A stretch of DNA of 64,000 nucleotides from NCBI RefSeq assembly GCF_014635485.1, contig NZ_BMCX01000001.1:1-64000 (forward strand), in the 5' to 3' direction. The translations under genes were made by a program, and so were the position numbers. Positions 42,735 to 52,203 of the stretch are shown here, in pieces; positions within the stretch are counted from its first letter, which is position 1, and each line of letters begins with the position of its first letter. Source of the DNA: Corynebacterium pelargi. Lineage in GTDB: Bacteria > Actinomycetota > Actinomycetes > Mycobacteriales > Mycobacteriaceae. A model generated the notes under the pieces. The model did no database searches, was not told where the DNA came from, and saw nothing but the letters and a program-made list of their open reading frames with translations.

Positions 42735-44459
42735 ATGGCGTCCACAACCAAGCACCCACTCAATCCCGAATATTTCGAGAAGGTGTGGGACAACTTCGAG
42801 CACCAGCACTACGATGTCGTCGTCATCGGCGGCGGCTCCGTCGGTGCAGGTGCCGCGCTGGATGCAGCTACCCGTGGCCTCAGCGTTGCAGTGATTGAAA
42901 CCCGCGACTTCGCCGCAGGTACCTCGTCCCGCTCCTCCAAGATGTTCCACGGTGGCCTGCGCTACCTGGCAATGCTCGACTTCCGTCTCGTGGCAGAGTC
43001 CCTGCGCGAGCGCGAACTCAACATGTCCACCCTTGCACCTCACCTGGTCAAGCCCCTGAAGTTCATCTTCCCGCTGACTCACCGCATCTGGGAGCGCGTG
43101 ATGATGTTCGGCGGCTTCACCCTTTACGACCTCATGGGCGGTGCAAAGAGCGTGCCCATGCAAAAGCACTACAGCCGCAAGGGCGTGCTCAAGATGGCCC
43201 CAGGCCTCAACGACGACGCCGTGGTCGGCGGTGTGCGCTACTACGACACGCTTGTCGACGACGCACGCCACACCATGACCGTGCTGCGCACCGCCGCAGA
43301 ATACGGCGCTGATATCCGCACCTCCACCCAGGTCGTAGGCTTTGAAAAGGACGGCAGCCGCGTCGTGGCAGCCGTTGTTCGCGACACCGAAACCGGTGCA
43401 GAAACCCAGGTTCGCGGCTCGGTGTTCATCAACGCCACCGGCGTATGGAACAACGAGATTGAAAAGCTCGCCGGCGCAAAGGGCAAGTTCTCCGTACACG
43501 CCTCCAAGGGCGTGCACATCGTGATCCCGAAGGATCGCCTGAAGTGCGATGCAGCGCTGTGCTTCGTTACCGAGAAGTCCGTGCTCTTCGTGATTCCTTG
43601 GGGCGAGTACTGGATCGTTGGTACCACCGACACCGACTACAAGCTCGGTCGTCCAGACCCGGCTCCGACGCGTGCCGATATCGACTACATCCTGGACCAG
43701 CTCAACCGTCGCGTGAAGCACCAGATCACCCACAGCGACATTGTGGGCGTCTACTCCGGCCTGCGTCCGCTGCTCGAGGGCAGCTCCGACTCCACCTCGA
43801 ACCTCTCGCGCAACCACGCCGTTGCCCATGTATGCCCCGGCCTGGTCTCCGTTGCAGGTGGCAAGTACACCACCTACCGCGTGATTGGTAAGGACGCTGT
43901 GGATCTTGCCATCAAGGACGTGCCCAAGCAGGTTCCGGATTCCATCACCGACCAGACCCCGATCCTGGGTGCCGATGGCTACCACGCCCTGGCCAACCAG
44001 GTATCGGCGATCGCACGTCGTAACGACCTTCCGGCAAAGACCATCGAGCACCTGCTCGGCCGTTATGGATCCCTGTACTCCGAGGTGCTTGCTCCTGCCA
44101 AGGAAGATGCATCCCTGCTGCAGCCCATCGACGGTGCAGAAGGCTACATCTGGGCCGAGGTTCGCTACGCCGTCACCCACGAAGGTGCACTGCACCTCGA
44201 AGACGTTTTGAACCGCCGCCTGCGCGTGGCAATGGAGTACGACGACCGTGGCACCAAGGCCGCACCCGCCGTCGCAGAGTTCATTGCACCGCTGCTGGGT
44301 TGGGACGAAGAAACCCGCGAGGCAGAACTCAACACCTTCGTTCAGCGTGTTGAGGCCGAGCTTGAGGCTGAACGTCAACTTACCGACGAAGCCGCAAATG
44401 ACCTCATGGTCGCCGTTGGCGACACCCGCTCCAATATCGAGAAGGGAATCGATCTCTAA
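42735..44459 (+). CDS. glpD: GlpD, aerobic glycerol-3-phosphate dehydrogenase
   Basis: GlpD oxidises glycerol 3-phosphate to dihydroxyacetone phosphate at the membrane and passes electrons to menaquinone. The 574-residue flavoprotein has the FAD dinucleotide motif VVVIGGGSVGAG (about 30-41), SSRSSKMFHGGLRYL, the GTTDTDY segment and GGKYTTYR near residue 380. ATG 42735 is chosen, with GAGAAAGG upstream; the frame is open back to 42639 over the hairpin leader but this is not typical protein. glpF starts within its stop codon (TAATG), so the operon is tightly coupled. Confidence 0.96.
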   Translation: MASTTKHPLNPEYFEKVWDNFEHQHYDVVVIGGGSVGAGAALDAATRGLSVAVIETRDFAAGTSSRSSKMFHGGLRYLAMLDFRLVAESLRERELNMSTLAPHLVKPLKFIFPLTHRIWERVMMFGGFTLYDLMGGAKSVPMQKHYSRKGVLKMAPGLNDDAVVGGVRYYDTLVDDARHTMTVLRTAAEYGADIRTSTQVVGFEKDGSRVVAAVVRDTETGAETQVRGSVFINATGVWNNEIEKLAGAKGKFSVHASKGVHIVIPKDRLKCDAALCFVTEKSVLFVIPWGEYWIVGTTDTDYKLGRPDPAPTRADIDYILDQLNRRVKHQITHSDIVGVYSGLRPLLEGSSDSTSNLSRNHAVAHVCPGLVSVAGGKYTTYRVIGKDAVDLAIKDVPKQVPDSITDQTPILGADGYHALANQVSAIARRNDLPAKTIEHLLGRYGSLYSEVLAPAKEDASLLQPIDGAEGYIWAEVRYAVTHEGALHLEDVLNRRLRVAMEYDDRGTKAAPAVAEFIAPLLGWDEETREAELNTFVQRVEAELEAERQLTDEAANDLMVAVGDTRSNIEKGIDL

Positions 44460-45205
44460 TGGAAATTACTGCTGCACAGGCGTTTGGCTGGGAATTCCTC
44501 GGCACCATGCTGCTGCTTTTGCTGGGCAATGGTGTATGTGCCCTCAACGCCCTGCGCACCTCCGGTGGACGTAACACCGGCTGGTTAATCATCGCCTTCG
44601 GTTGGGGCATGGGCGTGTTCGTAGGTGCGTCCGTTGCTGATGTTTCAGGCGGACACCTCAACCCCGCAGTGACCCTCATGGTTGCACTCCGAGGCGGAGT
44701 GGGCTGGGATCTCGTTCCCTGGTACTTCCTCGGACAAATCCTTGGCGCCTTCTGCGGTGCGGTGCTTGCTTGGGCAGCGTTCAAGCAGCTCTTCGACGCC
44801 AACAACTACGACGAAGAAGGCAATATCACTCACGCCAACCAGACCACCGGTGGCATCTTCTTCACCGGTCCTGCGCACCCGAAGAACGGCTGGAACGCCG
44901 TCACTGAGTTCATCGGCACCTTCGTCCTGCTGGCCTGGATCGCCTTCGCGCCAGCTAACGGCGAAATCAGCAGCCTGAAGTACTTCGCAGTGGCCTTCGT
45001 AGTGGTCGGTATCGGTATGTCGCTTGGTTCGCCAACCGGCTACGCCATCAACCCCGCCCGCGACCTCGGTCCTCGCCTTGCCTACGCCCTGGCCCTACCC
45101 ATCAAGGACAAAGGTAGTGCAAACTGGGGCTACGCCTGGGTTCCGATCGTGGCGCCCATGCTTGCAGCAGTGTTCACCGGCGTGCTTGCAAATGCGCTGG
45201 TCTAA
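44459..45205 (+). CDS. glpF: GlpF, glycerol facilitator (aquaglyceroporin)
   Basis: GlpF lets glycerol diffuse across the membrane. The 248-residue MIP-family protein has six membrane helices and both NPA motifs, HLNPAVTL and AINPARDLG. The Arg after the second NPA and the Asp (ARDLG) fit a glycerol channel rather than a water-only aquaporin. Its ATG overlaps the TAA of glpD, and glpK follows after 39 bases. Confidence 0.95.
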   Translation: MEITAAQAFGWEFLGTMLLLLLGNGVCALNALRTSGGRNTGWLIIAFGWGMGVFVGASVADVSGGHLNPAVTLMVALRGGVGWDLVPWYFLGQILGAFCGAVLAWAAFKQLFDANNYDEEGNITHANQTTGGIFFTGPAHPKNGWNAVTEFIGTFVLLAWIAFAPANGEISSLKYFAVAFVVVGIGMSLGSPTGYAINPARDLGPRLAYALALPIKDKGSANWGYAWVPIVAPMLAAVFTGVLANALV

Positions 45206-45244
45206 GCAATAACGCTCGGTATCTAGAGAAAAGGAAGCAAATCT

Positions 45245-46780
45245 ATGGGTAACACCAAGTACGTGGCAGCCATTGACCAAGGCACCACCTCCACCCGTTG
45301 CATCATCTTCGACCACGAGGCCAACCAAGTTGCCGTGGGGCAGTATGAGCACGAGCAGCACTATCCCCAGAAGGGTTGGGTTGAGCACGATCCGATGGAG
45401 ATCTGGGACAACACCCGCCGCGCCGTGGGTCGTGCCTTGGCCGAAAGCGATGTCGCACGCGAGGACATTCTTGCCGTAGGTATCACCAACCAGCGCGAAA
45501 CCACCGTCGTGTGGGACAAGAACACTGGTGAACCGGTGTACAACGCGATCGTGTGGCAAGACACCCGCACCAACGAGATCTGTGAGGAACTCGCTGGCGA
45601 AGAAGGCCCAGACCGTTGGCGCAAGAAAACGGGTATGCGCATCAACTCCTACCCGGCAGGCCCGAAGGTCAAGTGGATCCTGGACAACGTTGAGGGCGCA
45701 CGCGAGCGCGCCGAAGCAGGCGACCTCCTCTTCGGCACCATCGACACCTGGCTGCTGTGGAACCTCACCGGCGGCGCCGAGGGCGACGAGGGTGAAGCAG
45801 CCGTCCACGCCACCGACGTGACCAACGCTTCTCGTACCCTGCTCATGGACCTCGAAACCCTCCAGTGGGACGAGGAACTGTGCAAGGCCATGGATATCCC
45901 CATGTCCATGCTGCCTGAGATCCGCCCCTCCGTTGGCGATTACCGCCACGTTCGCGAGCGTGGGACCCTTGCAGGTGTGCCGATCCGCGCCATCCTGGGT
46001 GACCAGCAAGCCGCAATGTTCGGCCAGGGCTGCTTCCGCGCAGGCGATGCCAAGAACACCTACGGCACCGGCCTCTTCCTGCTGCTGAACACCGGCAAGA
46101 AGCCCAAGTGGTCCGAGCATGGCCTGATCACCACCGTGTGCTACCAGCTTGAAAACGAAAAGCCTGTGTACGCACTCGAGGGCTCGGTCGCTATGGGCGG
46201 TGCACTGGTGCAGTGGCTGCGCGATAACCTCCAACTGATCCCCAACGCACCCTCGATCGAAAACCTTGCCCGCGAGGTTGAAGATAACGGTGGCGTCTAC
46301 ATCGTGCCCGCGTTCTCCGGTCTGTTCGCACCGCGCTGGCGTCCCGATGCCCGTGGCGTGATCGTTGGTCTTACCCGATTCGTCAACCGCAAGCACATCG
46401 CCCGCGCTGTGCTCGAAGCCACCGCCTACCAAACCAGGGAGCTTGTTGACGCCATGGTCGCAGACTCCGGCGTGGAACTGACCGATCTGCGCGTTGATGG
46501 TGGCATGACCATGAATGAGCTGCTCATGCAGTTCCAGGCTGATGTGCTCGGCACCAACGTTCAGCGTCCTAAGAACATCGAAACCACCGCGACCGGTGCT
46601 GCATACGCAGCCGGCTTGTCCGTTGGCTTCTGGGAGAACCTCCAGGCCCTGCAGCAGCAGACCGATGCTGCCAAGGTGTGGAAGCCCAAGATGGATGCAG
46701 AAGAAGTCGATGCACTCTACAGCGAGTGGAACCGCGCCGTTGAGCGCACCTACGACTGGGAAGTAAGCGAAAAGAAGTAG
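45245..46780 (+). CDS. glpK: GlpK, glycerol kinase
   Basis: GlpK traps glycerol as glycerol 3-phosphate. The 511-residue FGGY kinase has the N-terminal [14 protein letters not shown]-phosphate loop, WQDTRT, the glycerol-binding [13 protein letters not shown] region and the C-terminal [20 protein letters not shown] motif. AAAGGAAG lies upstream of ATG 45245. It ends the glp operon before a strong terminator. With GlpF and GlpD it forms the full route from outside glycerol to DHAP. Confidence 0.97.
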   Translation: MGNTKYVAAIDQGTTSTRCIIFDHEANQVAVGQYEHEQHYPQKGWVEHDPMEIWDNTRRAVGRALAESDVAREDILAVGITNQRETTVVWDKNTGEPVYNAIVWQDTRTNEICEELAGEEGPDRWRKKTGMRINSYPAGPKVKWILDNVEGARERAEAGDLLFGTIDTWLLWNLTGGAEGDEGEAAVHATDVTNASRTLLMDLETLQWDEELCKAMDIPMSMLPEIRPSVGDYRHVRERGTLAGVPIRAILGDQQAAMFGQGCFRAGDAKNTYGTGLFLLLNTGKKPKWSEHGLITTVCYQLENEKPVYALEGSVAMGGALVQWLRDNLQLIPNAPSIENLAREVEDNGGVYIVPAFSGLFAPRWRPDARGVIVGLTRFVNRKHIARAVLEATAYQTRELVDAMVADSGVELTDLRVDGGMTMNELLMQFQADVLGTNVQRPKNIETTATGAAYAAGLSVGFWENLQALQQQTDAAKVWKPKMDAEEVDALYSEWNRAVERTYDWEVSEKK

Positions 46781-46795
46781 CCTAACCCCACGGCA

Positions 46796-46829
46796 AAAGC
46801 CCGAACAAGCAGCAGCTTGTTCGGGCTTT
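46796..46829 (+). terminator. glp operon terminator
   Basis: AAAGCCCGAACAAGC (46796-46810) pairs perfectly with GCTTGTTCGGGCTTT (46815-46829) around a 4-base loop. The flanking A and T runs make it work in both directions, serving the convergent VWA gene as well. Confidence 0.9.
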
Positions 46830-46850
46830 ATGCTTGGCCTGTAAAAGGCT

Positions 46851-48191
46851 CTAACTCAAGCCCACCGCGCGATGCACCGCAGTATCAAGTTCGGCGGGAT
46901 CCGTTACGCGGGTCACGCTGCCGCCATGTTCTTCAATAGCCTGTGCCAAGGCCGCATCAGATTGATCACCTAATTCGATGAGGTGGACGTGAATATCGCG
47001 CTGAGCGGCGTCTGCCAAGGCGGTACGGACATCAGCATCGTCCACGCTGCCGGTGCTCAACAGCACCACGGTGGTAGGCGTTGCGTGTTCTTGGGCAATA
47101 TTAAGTGCCGCTAGCAGCGCTTCGTGCGTCTGCGGCACACCGCCGATTCCGAGTGCTCGTACTGCCTGGGAGATGGAGAGCTCGTCGTCGAAAAGCACAT
47201 TGGGGCGCCAACCTTGCACCACACCAGGGTTTAGGGGCGAAGAATAATTCAGCAAGGCGGCGTCGTGATCGGTGCCGAGGGCTGCCACGGCATCAGCAAT
47301 CGCCTCACGGGCCTGTTCCGCCCAAGGGCCACTGGCCTCGGAGGTATCCAAAAGGAAGAGCGTGTCTTGGCTTCGCTGTGTGGTTTGCAGCGGCGAGCCA
47401 AAAGCGTTGAGTACTTCCACCACGGTGGGGTCGAGTTCCTTGGCCTTATCCTGTTGGAATTCTTGGACTATTGCATCCGCGCCGCGTTGGGCATCTTCGC
47501 TGACCTGATCATTGGCGTTGAGCACGACGCCACGCACCGGCATTTCGACGCCATCTGCCTGCATGAACTGCCAGCCATCAGCGGCAAAGCCCTGCGATGT
47601 GGCATAGGGGAGATCCTGGGTGCTGGCTTGCTCAATATCGAGGCCACGATCTTGTTCAATGGCCGCGTATATCGAGTCATAATCCTGGAATTTCTGCGCC
47701 GCGAGCAGAGCAGAGGCCACGGCATCGGGGGAGGTGGGGTAGCGAAGCTCCATCTCCGGATTCCAGGGTTGACCGTTTCTATCGGCTACACCCACGGCGA
47801 GGGTGGCAACAATGGGCCACTGGTTGCTTGCGGCTTGGCGATCAGACCGTGCCAGGACGTCCTTTATGGTCAGGTCGGTTTCGGCACTGAGCAGGAGTGC
47901 TGCTTGGGCGGGGTCGTCGACAAGCTGTGGTTCTAAGCAGAAATCCTGGGTTTGGGGGTTGGCATCTGCAAAGCGCTTGATTAACCACTCGGCATCAATC
48001 ATGCCGTGAGTGGCGATAGGAACAACCAGCTCTCCTTCGATGCAGGCTTGGGCTCGATGTTCCTCGTCGGAGCGGATGCGCTGATTTGACCAAAGCAGCA
48101 CGGCGGCGATGACTAAGACCACCGCCAGCAGCGTGATCACTAGCCCCTGAGAGAGGCGATAGTTGGGCTTACCTGAAGAATGTTGTCCCAC
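46851..48191 (-). CDS. membrane-anchored VWA-domain protein
   Basis: The 446-residue protein has one N-terminal membrane helix (about 16-34, LVITLLAVVLVIAAVLLW). A periplasmic-binding-like central part (about 50-260) is followed by a von Willebrand A domain (about 270-440) starting TLFLLDTSEASGPW. The MIDAS motif DxSxS is altered to D-T-S-E-A, so metal binding is doubtful. It should face outside. It converges with glpK and lies upstream of nothing obviously related; function unknown. Confidence 0.75.
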   Translation of the reverse strand: MGQHSSGKPNYRLSQGLVITLLAVVLVIAAVLLWSNQRIRSDEEHRAQACIEGELVVPIATHGMIDAEWLIKRFADANPQTQDFCLEPQLVDDPAQAALLLSAETDLTIKDVLARSDRQAASNQWPIVATLAVGVADRNGQPWNPEMELRYPTSPDAVASALLAAQKFQDYDSIYAAIEQDRGLDIEQASTQDLPYATSQGFAADGWQFMQADGVEMPVRGVVLNANDQVSEDAQRGADAIVQEFQQDKAKELDPTVVEVLNAFGSPLQTTQRSQDTLFLLDTSEASGPWAEQAREAIADAVAALGTDHDAALLNYSSPLNPGVVQGWRPNVLFDDELSISQAVRALGIGGVPQTHEALLAALNIAQEHATPTTVVLLSTGSVDDADVRTALADAAQRDIHVHLIELGDQSDAALAQAIEEHGGSVTRVTDPAELDTAVHRAVGLS

Positions 48192-48259
48192 GTTGTGTTC
48201 CTTATTCCGCGATATCTAAAACCCAGCTTAAAGGCTTCGCGACGCAAGGTGTGGGATTA

Positions 48260-49312
48260 CTAGCGCTGTTCGTGAGTCCAATCGGCGAAGGTGCCTAAGT
48301 ACTCCTCAATCAGATCTTCAAGGGTGATGACACCGAGCAGCTCGCCACGGTCGCGTACCTGCGCCATGTGTGCGGATTTCTTGTGCATGAGCTGCAAGGC
48401 CTCATCGAGGGTGCCACCAGCATGAATGATCGTCAGCGGGCGGATCTCAGAACGGTGGATAATCGCGTCGTGGTCTTCTTCCTCAAAGCGATCCAACAGA
48501 TCCTTGATGTGCACATAGCCCAAGAAGGCGCCATCGGCGGCGGTGACGGGGAAACGGGAGAAACCTGTGGCTGCGACCGCCTCCTCTACGTCCTTTAACC
48601 TCGGGCCGCGGCGCCCAAAGCTCACCGTTCGCACCCGCTCAAGCGGAATCAGAATTTCCGTGACCAGGCGATCTTCCACCTGCAGCGCCTTGGACAAGCG
48701 CGAGTGTTCCTGAGCGTCCAAGAATCCCTCCGAACGCGACTCGGAGATCATCGAGGCCAATTGCTCAGGATCCACACCCGCATCGAGCTCATCTTTTTGC
48801 TCGATGCCAAAGGCCTTGAGCGTCAAACGCGCCACCCAGTTAAAGAAGGCGATAAACGGCCTGGTGATGTGCATGAACACCAAGAGGGTAGGGGTGAGCC
48901 ACAACGCCAAAGTTTCCGGGCCTGCCAGCGCAATATTCTTCGGCACCATCTCGCCGAACAAAATGTGCAAGAAGGTAATCATCGCCAAGGCGATGACGAA
49001 GGATACGGGGTGCAATAGGTTTTCTGGCAGCCCCAAAGAATGGAAGGGCACCTCAACGAAGTGCGCGATCGCAGGTTCGGCCACTTTACCGAGGATCAAT
49101 GAGCAAATGGTGATGCCCAACTGGCACGCCGCCAGCATGATCGAGAGATGCTCGATGGCATAGAGCACGCGCTTGGCACCTGGGCGTTGTTGGCTAATGA
49201 GGTTTTCAATGCGATCTCTTCGAGAAGAAATCAAAGCAAACTCTGCGGCCACGAAATAGGCATTGGCCAGCAATAAGGCCAGGATCATGGCAATGGTGAC
49301 AAAAAGACTCAT
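48260..49312 (-). CDS. DUF21/CBS-domain membrane protein (CorC/HlyC family), shorter copy
   Basis: The 350-residue protein has a DUF21 membrane domain (helices near 1-25, 55-80, 95-120 and 130-155) and two CBS domains (about 210-335; RVRTVSFGRRG..., AHMAQVRDRGELLGVITLEDLIEEYLG). The family (older name hemolysin-like) includes Mg2+/Co2+ efflux proteins. It has no C-terminal CorC_HlyC domain, so it ends soon after the CBS pair. Its ATG overlaps the stop of the longer paralogue by 4 bases, so the two may form a heteromer. Confidence 0.85.
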   Translation of the reverse strand: MSLFVTIAMILALLLANAYFVAAEFALISSRRDRIENLISQQRPGAKRVLYAIEHLSIMLAACQLGITICSLILGKVAEPAIAHFVEVPFHSLGLPENLLHPVSFVIALAMITFLHILFGEMVPKNIALAGPETLALWLTPTLLVFMHITRPFIAFFNWVARLTLKAFGIEQKDELDAGVDPEQLASMISESRSEGFLDAQEHSRLSKALQVEDRLVTEILIPLERVRTVSFGRRGPRLKDVEEAVAATGFSRFPVTAADGAFLGYVHIKDLLDRFEEEDHDAIIHRSEIRPLTIIHAGGTLDEALQLMHKKSAHMAQVRDRGELLGVITLEDLIEEYLGTFADWTHEQR

Positions 49313-50739
49313 CGCGAAGATCCTCCTGTTTGGTGCTCGGCGTTCTCTACCCCGTGGCTTGCAAGCATCGCCTCCGCCTCTTCGGAACTCATCGGGGAAA
49401 GAATGACGCTTTCCACGCGGCGATCCTCCATCAGCGTGACTTTGGCGAGCCAGCGGCCCTTAATACCGGATTCGAATTCCGCCATCATCGGGTTATCGCT
49501 TTCGGGCAAGAGCAATTCATCGCCCACCTTGGGAATCCTGCCCAAGGTGGCCATGACCAGTCCACCGAGGGTTTCATAAGGGCCTTCGGGGCCGATATAG
49601 CCCACCTTTTCTGCTAATTCATCCAAGCGGACGAGTCCGGCTACTTGCCAGTTCGAGCCGAAGCGTTGGAAATCGCGCTCAGCTTCAGCATCATCGTGTT
49701 CGTCGTAGACTTCGCCGAGGATCTCTTCTACACAATCTTCAATCGTGATCAGCCCGGCGGTGCCACCGTACTCATCAGCGACCAGGATCACCTGCGAGCC
49801 GGCTTTACGCACCTCGTCGAGCACGGTGTCGCCATCGAGGCTTTCCGGCACGATCGGCACGGGCCGAGCCAACTGCTGCATGGTCACCGTCGTGCGCTGT
49901 GACTCTGGCACTAAGAAGGCATCTTTGTAGGTGACAACGCCGATGGTGTCATCCAAATCTCCGCGGATCACGGGGAAGCGGGAGTGGCCCGTTTCAATCG
50001 CGAGGGCAATGAGGTCTTGGACGGTGTCGTCTGCAGAAAGAGCGTCCACGGTCGAGCGGGGAGTCATCAACTCACCGGCGGTGGTCTCTCCGAATTTCAG
50101 GGAGCGGTCAAGCACCAGGGCTGTATTTTCATCCAAGTCGCCACTTTCGGCGGAATTACGCACCAAAGCGGTGAGTTCCTGGGCCGAACGCGCGCTGGCA
50201 AGTTCATCTGCCGGCTCAATGCCCATTCGGCGCACCGTGAAGTTGGCGGCCCTATTGAGCAGGTTGATAAAGCCTTTGAACACAGTATTAAAGGCGTGCA
50301 CCGGACCAACCACTGTCCTTGCGGTGGCAAGGGGGTTGGTAATGGCCACGTTTTTGGGCACCAGCTCGCCAAACACCATCGATAGCCCGGTAGCCACCAG
50401 CAACGCCACCACCAAAGCGATGGGAGTGGTGGCTTCTTCGGGCACGCCCATCAGGTCAAGCAGCGGTGTGAAGAACTTCGCCAAAATCGGTTCAGCCAGG
50501 TAGCCGGTGGCAAGGGTGGTGAGGGTGATACCTAGTTGGGCACCTGAGAGCACGAAGGAGAGATTGTGAAAATCTCGTTTCACGGCCTTGGCGCGGTTAT
50601 CGCCGCGAGTTTTAAGGTCGTGTTCGATAGTGGAACGTTCTAGTCCGGTCAGTGCGAACTCAATCGCAACGAAAAGGCCTGTACTTGCTGTTAAAGCGAT
50701 AAAGCCTATAAGAGATACGATGCTAATGGCTATGTCCAT
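49309..50739 (-). CDS. DUF21/CBS/CorC-domain membrane protein, longer copy
   Basis: The 476-residue paralogue has an N-terminal DUF21 membrane domain (about 1-200), two CBS domains (about 225-345) and a C-terminal CorC_HlyC FAD-like domain (about 360-445; WQVAGLVRLDELAEKVG, GGLVMATLGRIPKVGDEL). Proteins of this form are linked to Mg2+ or Co2+ transport and ion homeostasis. It lies 9 bases after the DEAD helicase gene and overlaps the shorter copy. The domains are complete. Confidence 0.87.
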   Translation of the reverse strand: MDIAISIVSLIGFIALTASTGLFVAIEFALTGLERSTIEHDLKTRGDNRAKAVKRDFHNLSFVLSGAQLGITLTTLATGYLAEPILAKFFTPLLDLMGVPEEATTPIALVVALLVATGLSMVFGELVPKNVAITNPLATARTVVGPVHAFNTVFKGFINLLNRAANFTVRRMGIEPADELASARSAQELTALVRNSAESGDLDENTALVLDRSLKFGETTAGELMTPRSTVDALSADDTVQDLIALAIETGHSRFPVIRGDLDDTIGVVTYKDAFLVPESQRTTVTMQQLARPVPIVPESLDGDTVLDEVRKAGSQVILVADEYGGTAGLITIEDCVEEILGEVYDEHDDAEAERDFQRFGSNWQVAGLVRLDELAEKVGYIGPEGPYETLGGLVMATLGRIPKVGDELLLPESDNPMMAEFESGIKGRWLAKVTLMEDRRVESVILSPMSSEEAEAMLASHGVENAEHQTGGSSR

Positions 50740-50748
50740 GATGGGCGA

Positions 50749-52188
50749 TTATCTGGGGCGAAACCCCTGAGTAGTGCTCCTTGATTGTCGACGTTTTCTT
50801 TGAGAACCCTGCTGCTTGCCAGCAGCATCCCGGCTACCTCTTTGTGCACCCTGGGATTGCTTGCCCTTGAGGCTGCCGGTGCGGCGACCTGCACTGCGGG
50901 ACCCTTGACCTTGATCTGTTGAACGCCGGCGCGAGCCGGTGCTCTTTTTAACCCCAGATCTACCGCGTGAGGCACCCTTCGCCTTTTGTGTTGCGGCCTT
51001 TGGTTGTTGGGCGCCAAAAGGAGGAAGGGGTGCTCCGTGCGTTTCTTTTGCCCCGCAGAGGGCAATCAATGCAGAGGCATCTTCGAGCATCTTAGCGTCT
51101 ACCTTGGCCTTTGCCAGCATCGCATCGACATCGCTGCGTTGTTCCGGCAACACCAGCGTGAGCACAGCACCATTGGTGCCAGCGCGGGCCGTGCGCCCGG
51201 CGCGGTGCAGATAGGCCTTGTGCTCGACGGGTGGGTCGATGTGCACCACGAGGTCGACTTCGGAAATGTCGATGCCGCGTGCTGCGATATCGGTGGCCAC
51301 GAGCACTGGGATTTCGCCCGATTGGAAGGCTTCGACGGCGCGAGTGCGACTGCCTTGGCCTTTATCGCCGTGCAGACCCGCGGCATGAATACCGCGGCGG
51401 CGCAGCTTTTTTACCTGCCGATCCACCGTGTGCTTGGTGCGCATGAACATGATGGTTTTGCCTTCACGCCCCGCGATGAGCTGCACGAGCTCGTTGCGCT
51501 GCTCTTTGGAATCCAGATCGAAGCGATAGTGCGTCATGGTATCGACGGCTTGCTGCACCCCTGCGGTCGAATGCGTGACGGGGGAGTGCATATAGCGCTT
51601 GACAAGCGTATTGACGTCCCCGTCGAGGGTGGCGGAAAAGAGGAGGCGCTGGGAGTGCGCGGGGGTGGCATCGAGTAACTTGCGCACCTGGGGCATAAAG
51701 CCCATATCCGCCATCTGATCTGCCTCATCGAGTGCAGTGATGAGCACGGACTCCAGGGAAATGGCCTTGCGGTCGAGCAGGTCTTGGAGGCGGCCTGGTG
51801 TGGCCACCAACATATCCACCGGCGCGGCCAAAGCGGTGAGGTTGCGGTTGATATTGACCCCGCCGAACACTTCCAGCACCCGCATGCCCATCACGGCGGC
51901 AAAAGGAGCTAGGCGCTGGCTTACCTGTAAGGCAAGCTCTCTGGTTGGGACGAGCACCAGGGCGCGCGGCTGTTTGGGTTTGGAAGCGCCACCTTGGAGC
52001 CGGGCGAGCATGGGAAGGCCAAAGGTGAAGGTTTTACCGGAACCGGTAGGGCCTCGCCCCAACACATCCTTGCCTTCAAGAGCAGATGGGATGGCTGCGG
52101 CTTGGATGGGAAAGGGCGAAGTAATGCCTTGGCGTTGCAGCTCGTGCACAATCGCCACGGGCAAGCCAAGGCTTTGAAAAGAGGTCAT
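50749..52188 (-). CDS. DEAD-box ATP-dependent RNA helicase
   Basis: The 479-residue protein has the Q motif (FQSLGLP...PFPIQAAAIP), Walker A GPTGSGKT (46-53), PTRELALQV, DEAD in ALDEADQMADMG, SAT, ARGIDISEVDLVVH and HRAGRTARAG. After the core (about 1-350) a basic Arg/Ser/Gly/Gln-rich tail of over 90 residues follows, likely binding RNA. Role in ribosome assembly or mRNA decay is probable but not specific. It lies between gnd and the DUF21/CBS pair, all on the minus strand. Confidence 0.9.
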   Translation of the reverse strand: MTSFQSLGLPVAIVHELQRQGITSPFPIQAAAIPSALEGKDVLGRGPTGSGKTFTFGLPMLARLQGGASKPKQPRALVLVPTRELALQVSQRLAPFAAVMGMRVLEVFGGVNINRNLTALAAPVDMLVATPGRLQDLLDRKAISLESVLITALDEADQMADMGFMPQVRKLLDATPAHSQRLLFSATLDGDVNTLVKRYMHSPVTHSTAGVQQAVDTMTHYRFDLDSKEQRNELVQLIAGREGKTIMFMRTKHTVDRQVKKLRRRGIHAAGLHGDKGQGSRTRAVEAFQSGEIPVLVATDIAARGIDISEVDLVVHIDPPVEHKAYLHRAGRTARAGTNGAVLTLVLPEQRSDVDAMLAKAKVDAKMLEDASALIALCGAKETHGAPLPPFGAQQPKAATQKAKGASRGRSGVKKSTGSRRRSTDQGQGSRSAGRRTGSLKGKQSQGAQRGSRDAAGKQQGSQRKRRQSRSTTQGFRPR

Positions 52189-52203
52189 CGAGGGAAGTCT
52201 AGC

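Noticed and set aside
42621-44378. 585-codon minus-strand open frame opposite glpD
   Set aside because: Long antisense frame produced by codon bias in glpD; its translation has no domain and glpD is certain. The same holds for frames opposite glpK (45095-46432), kdpB (26895-28577), ndh (56985-58424) and the FAD/Fe-S dehydrogenase (60992-62227).
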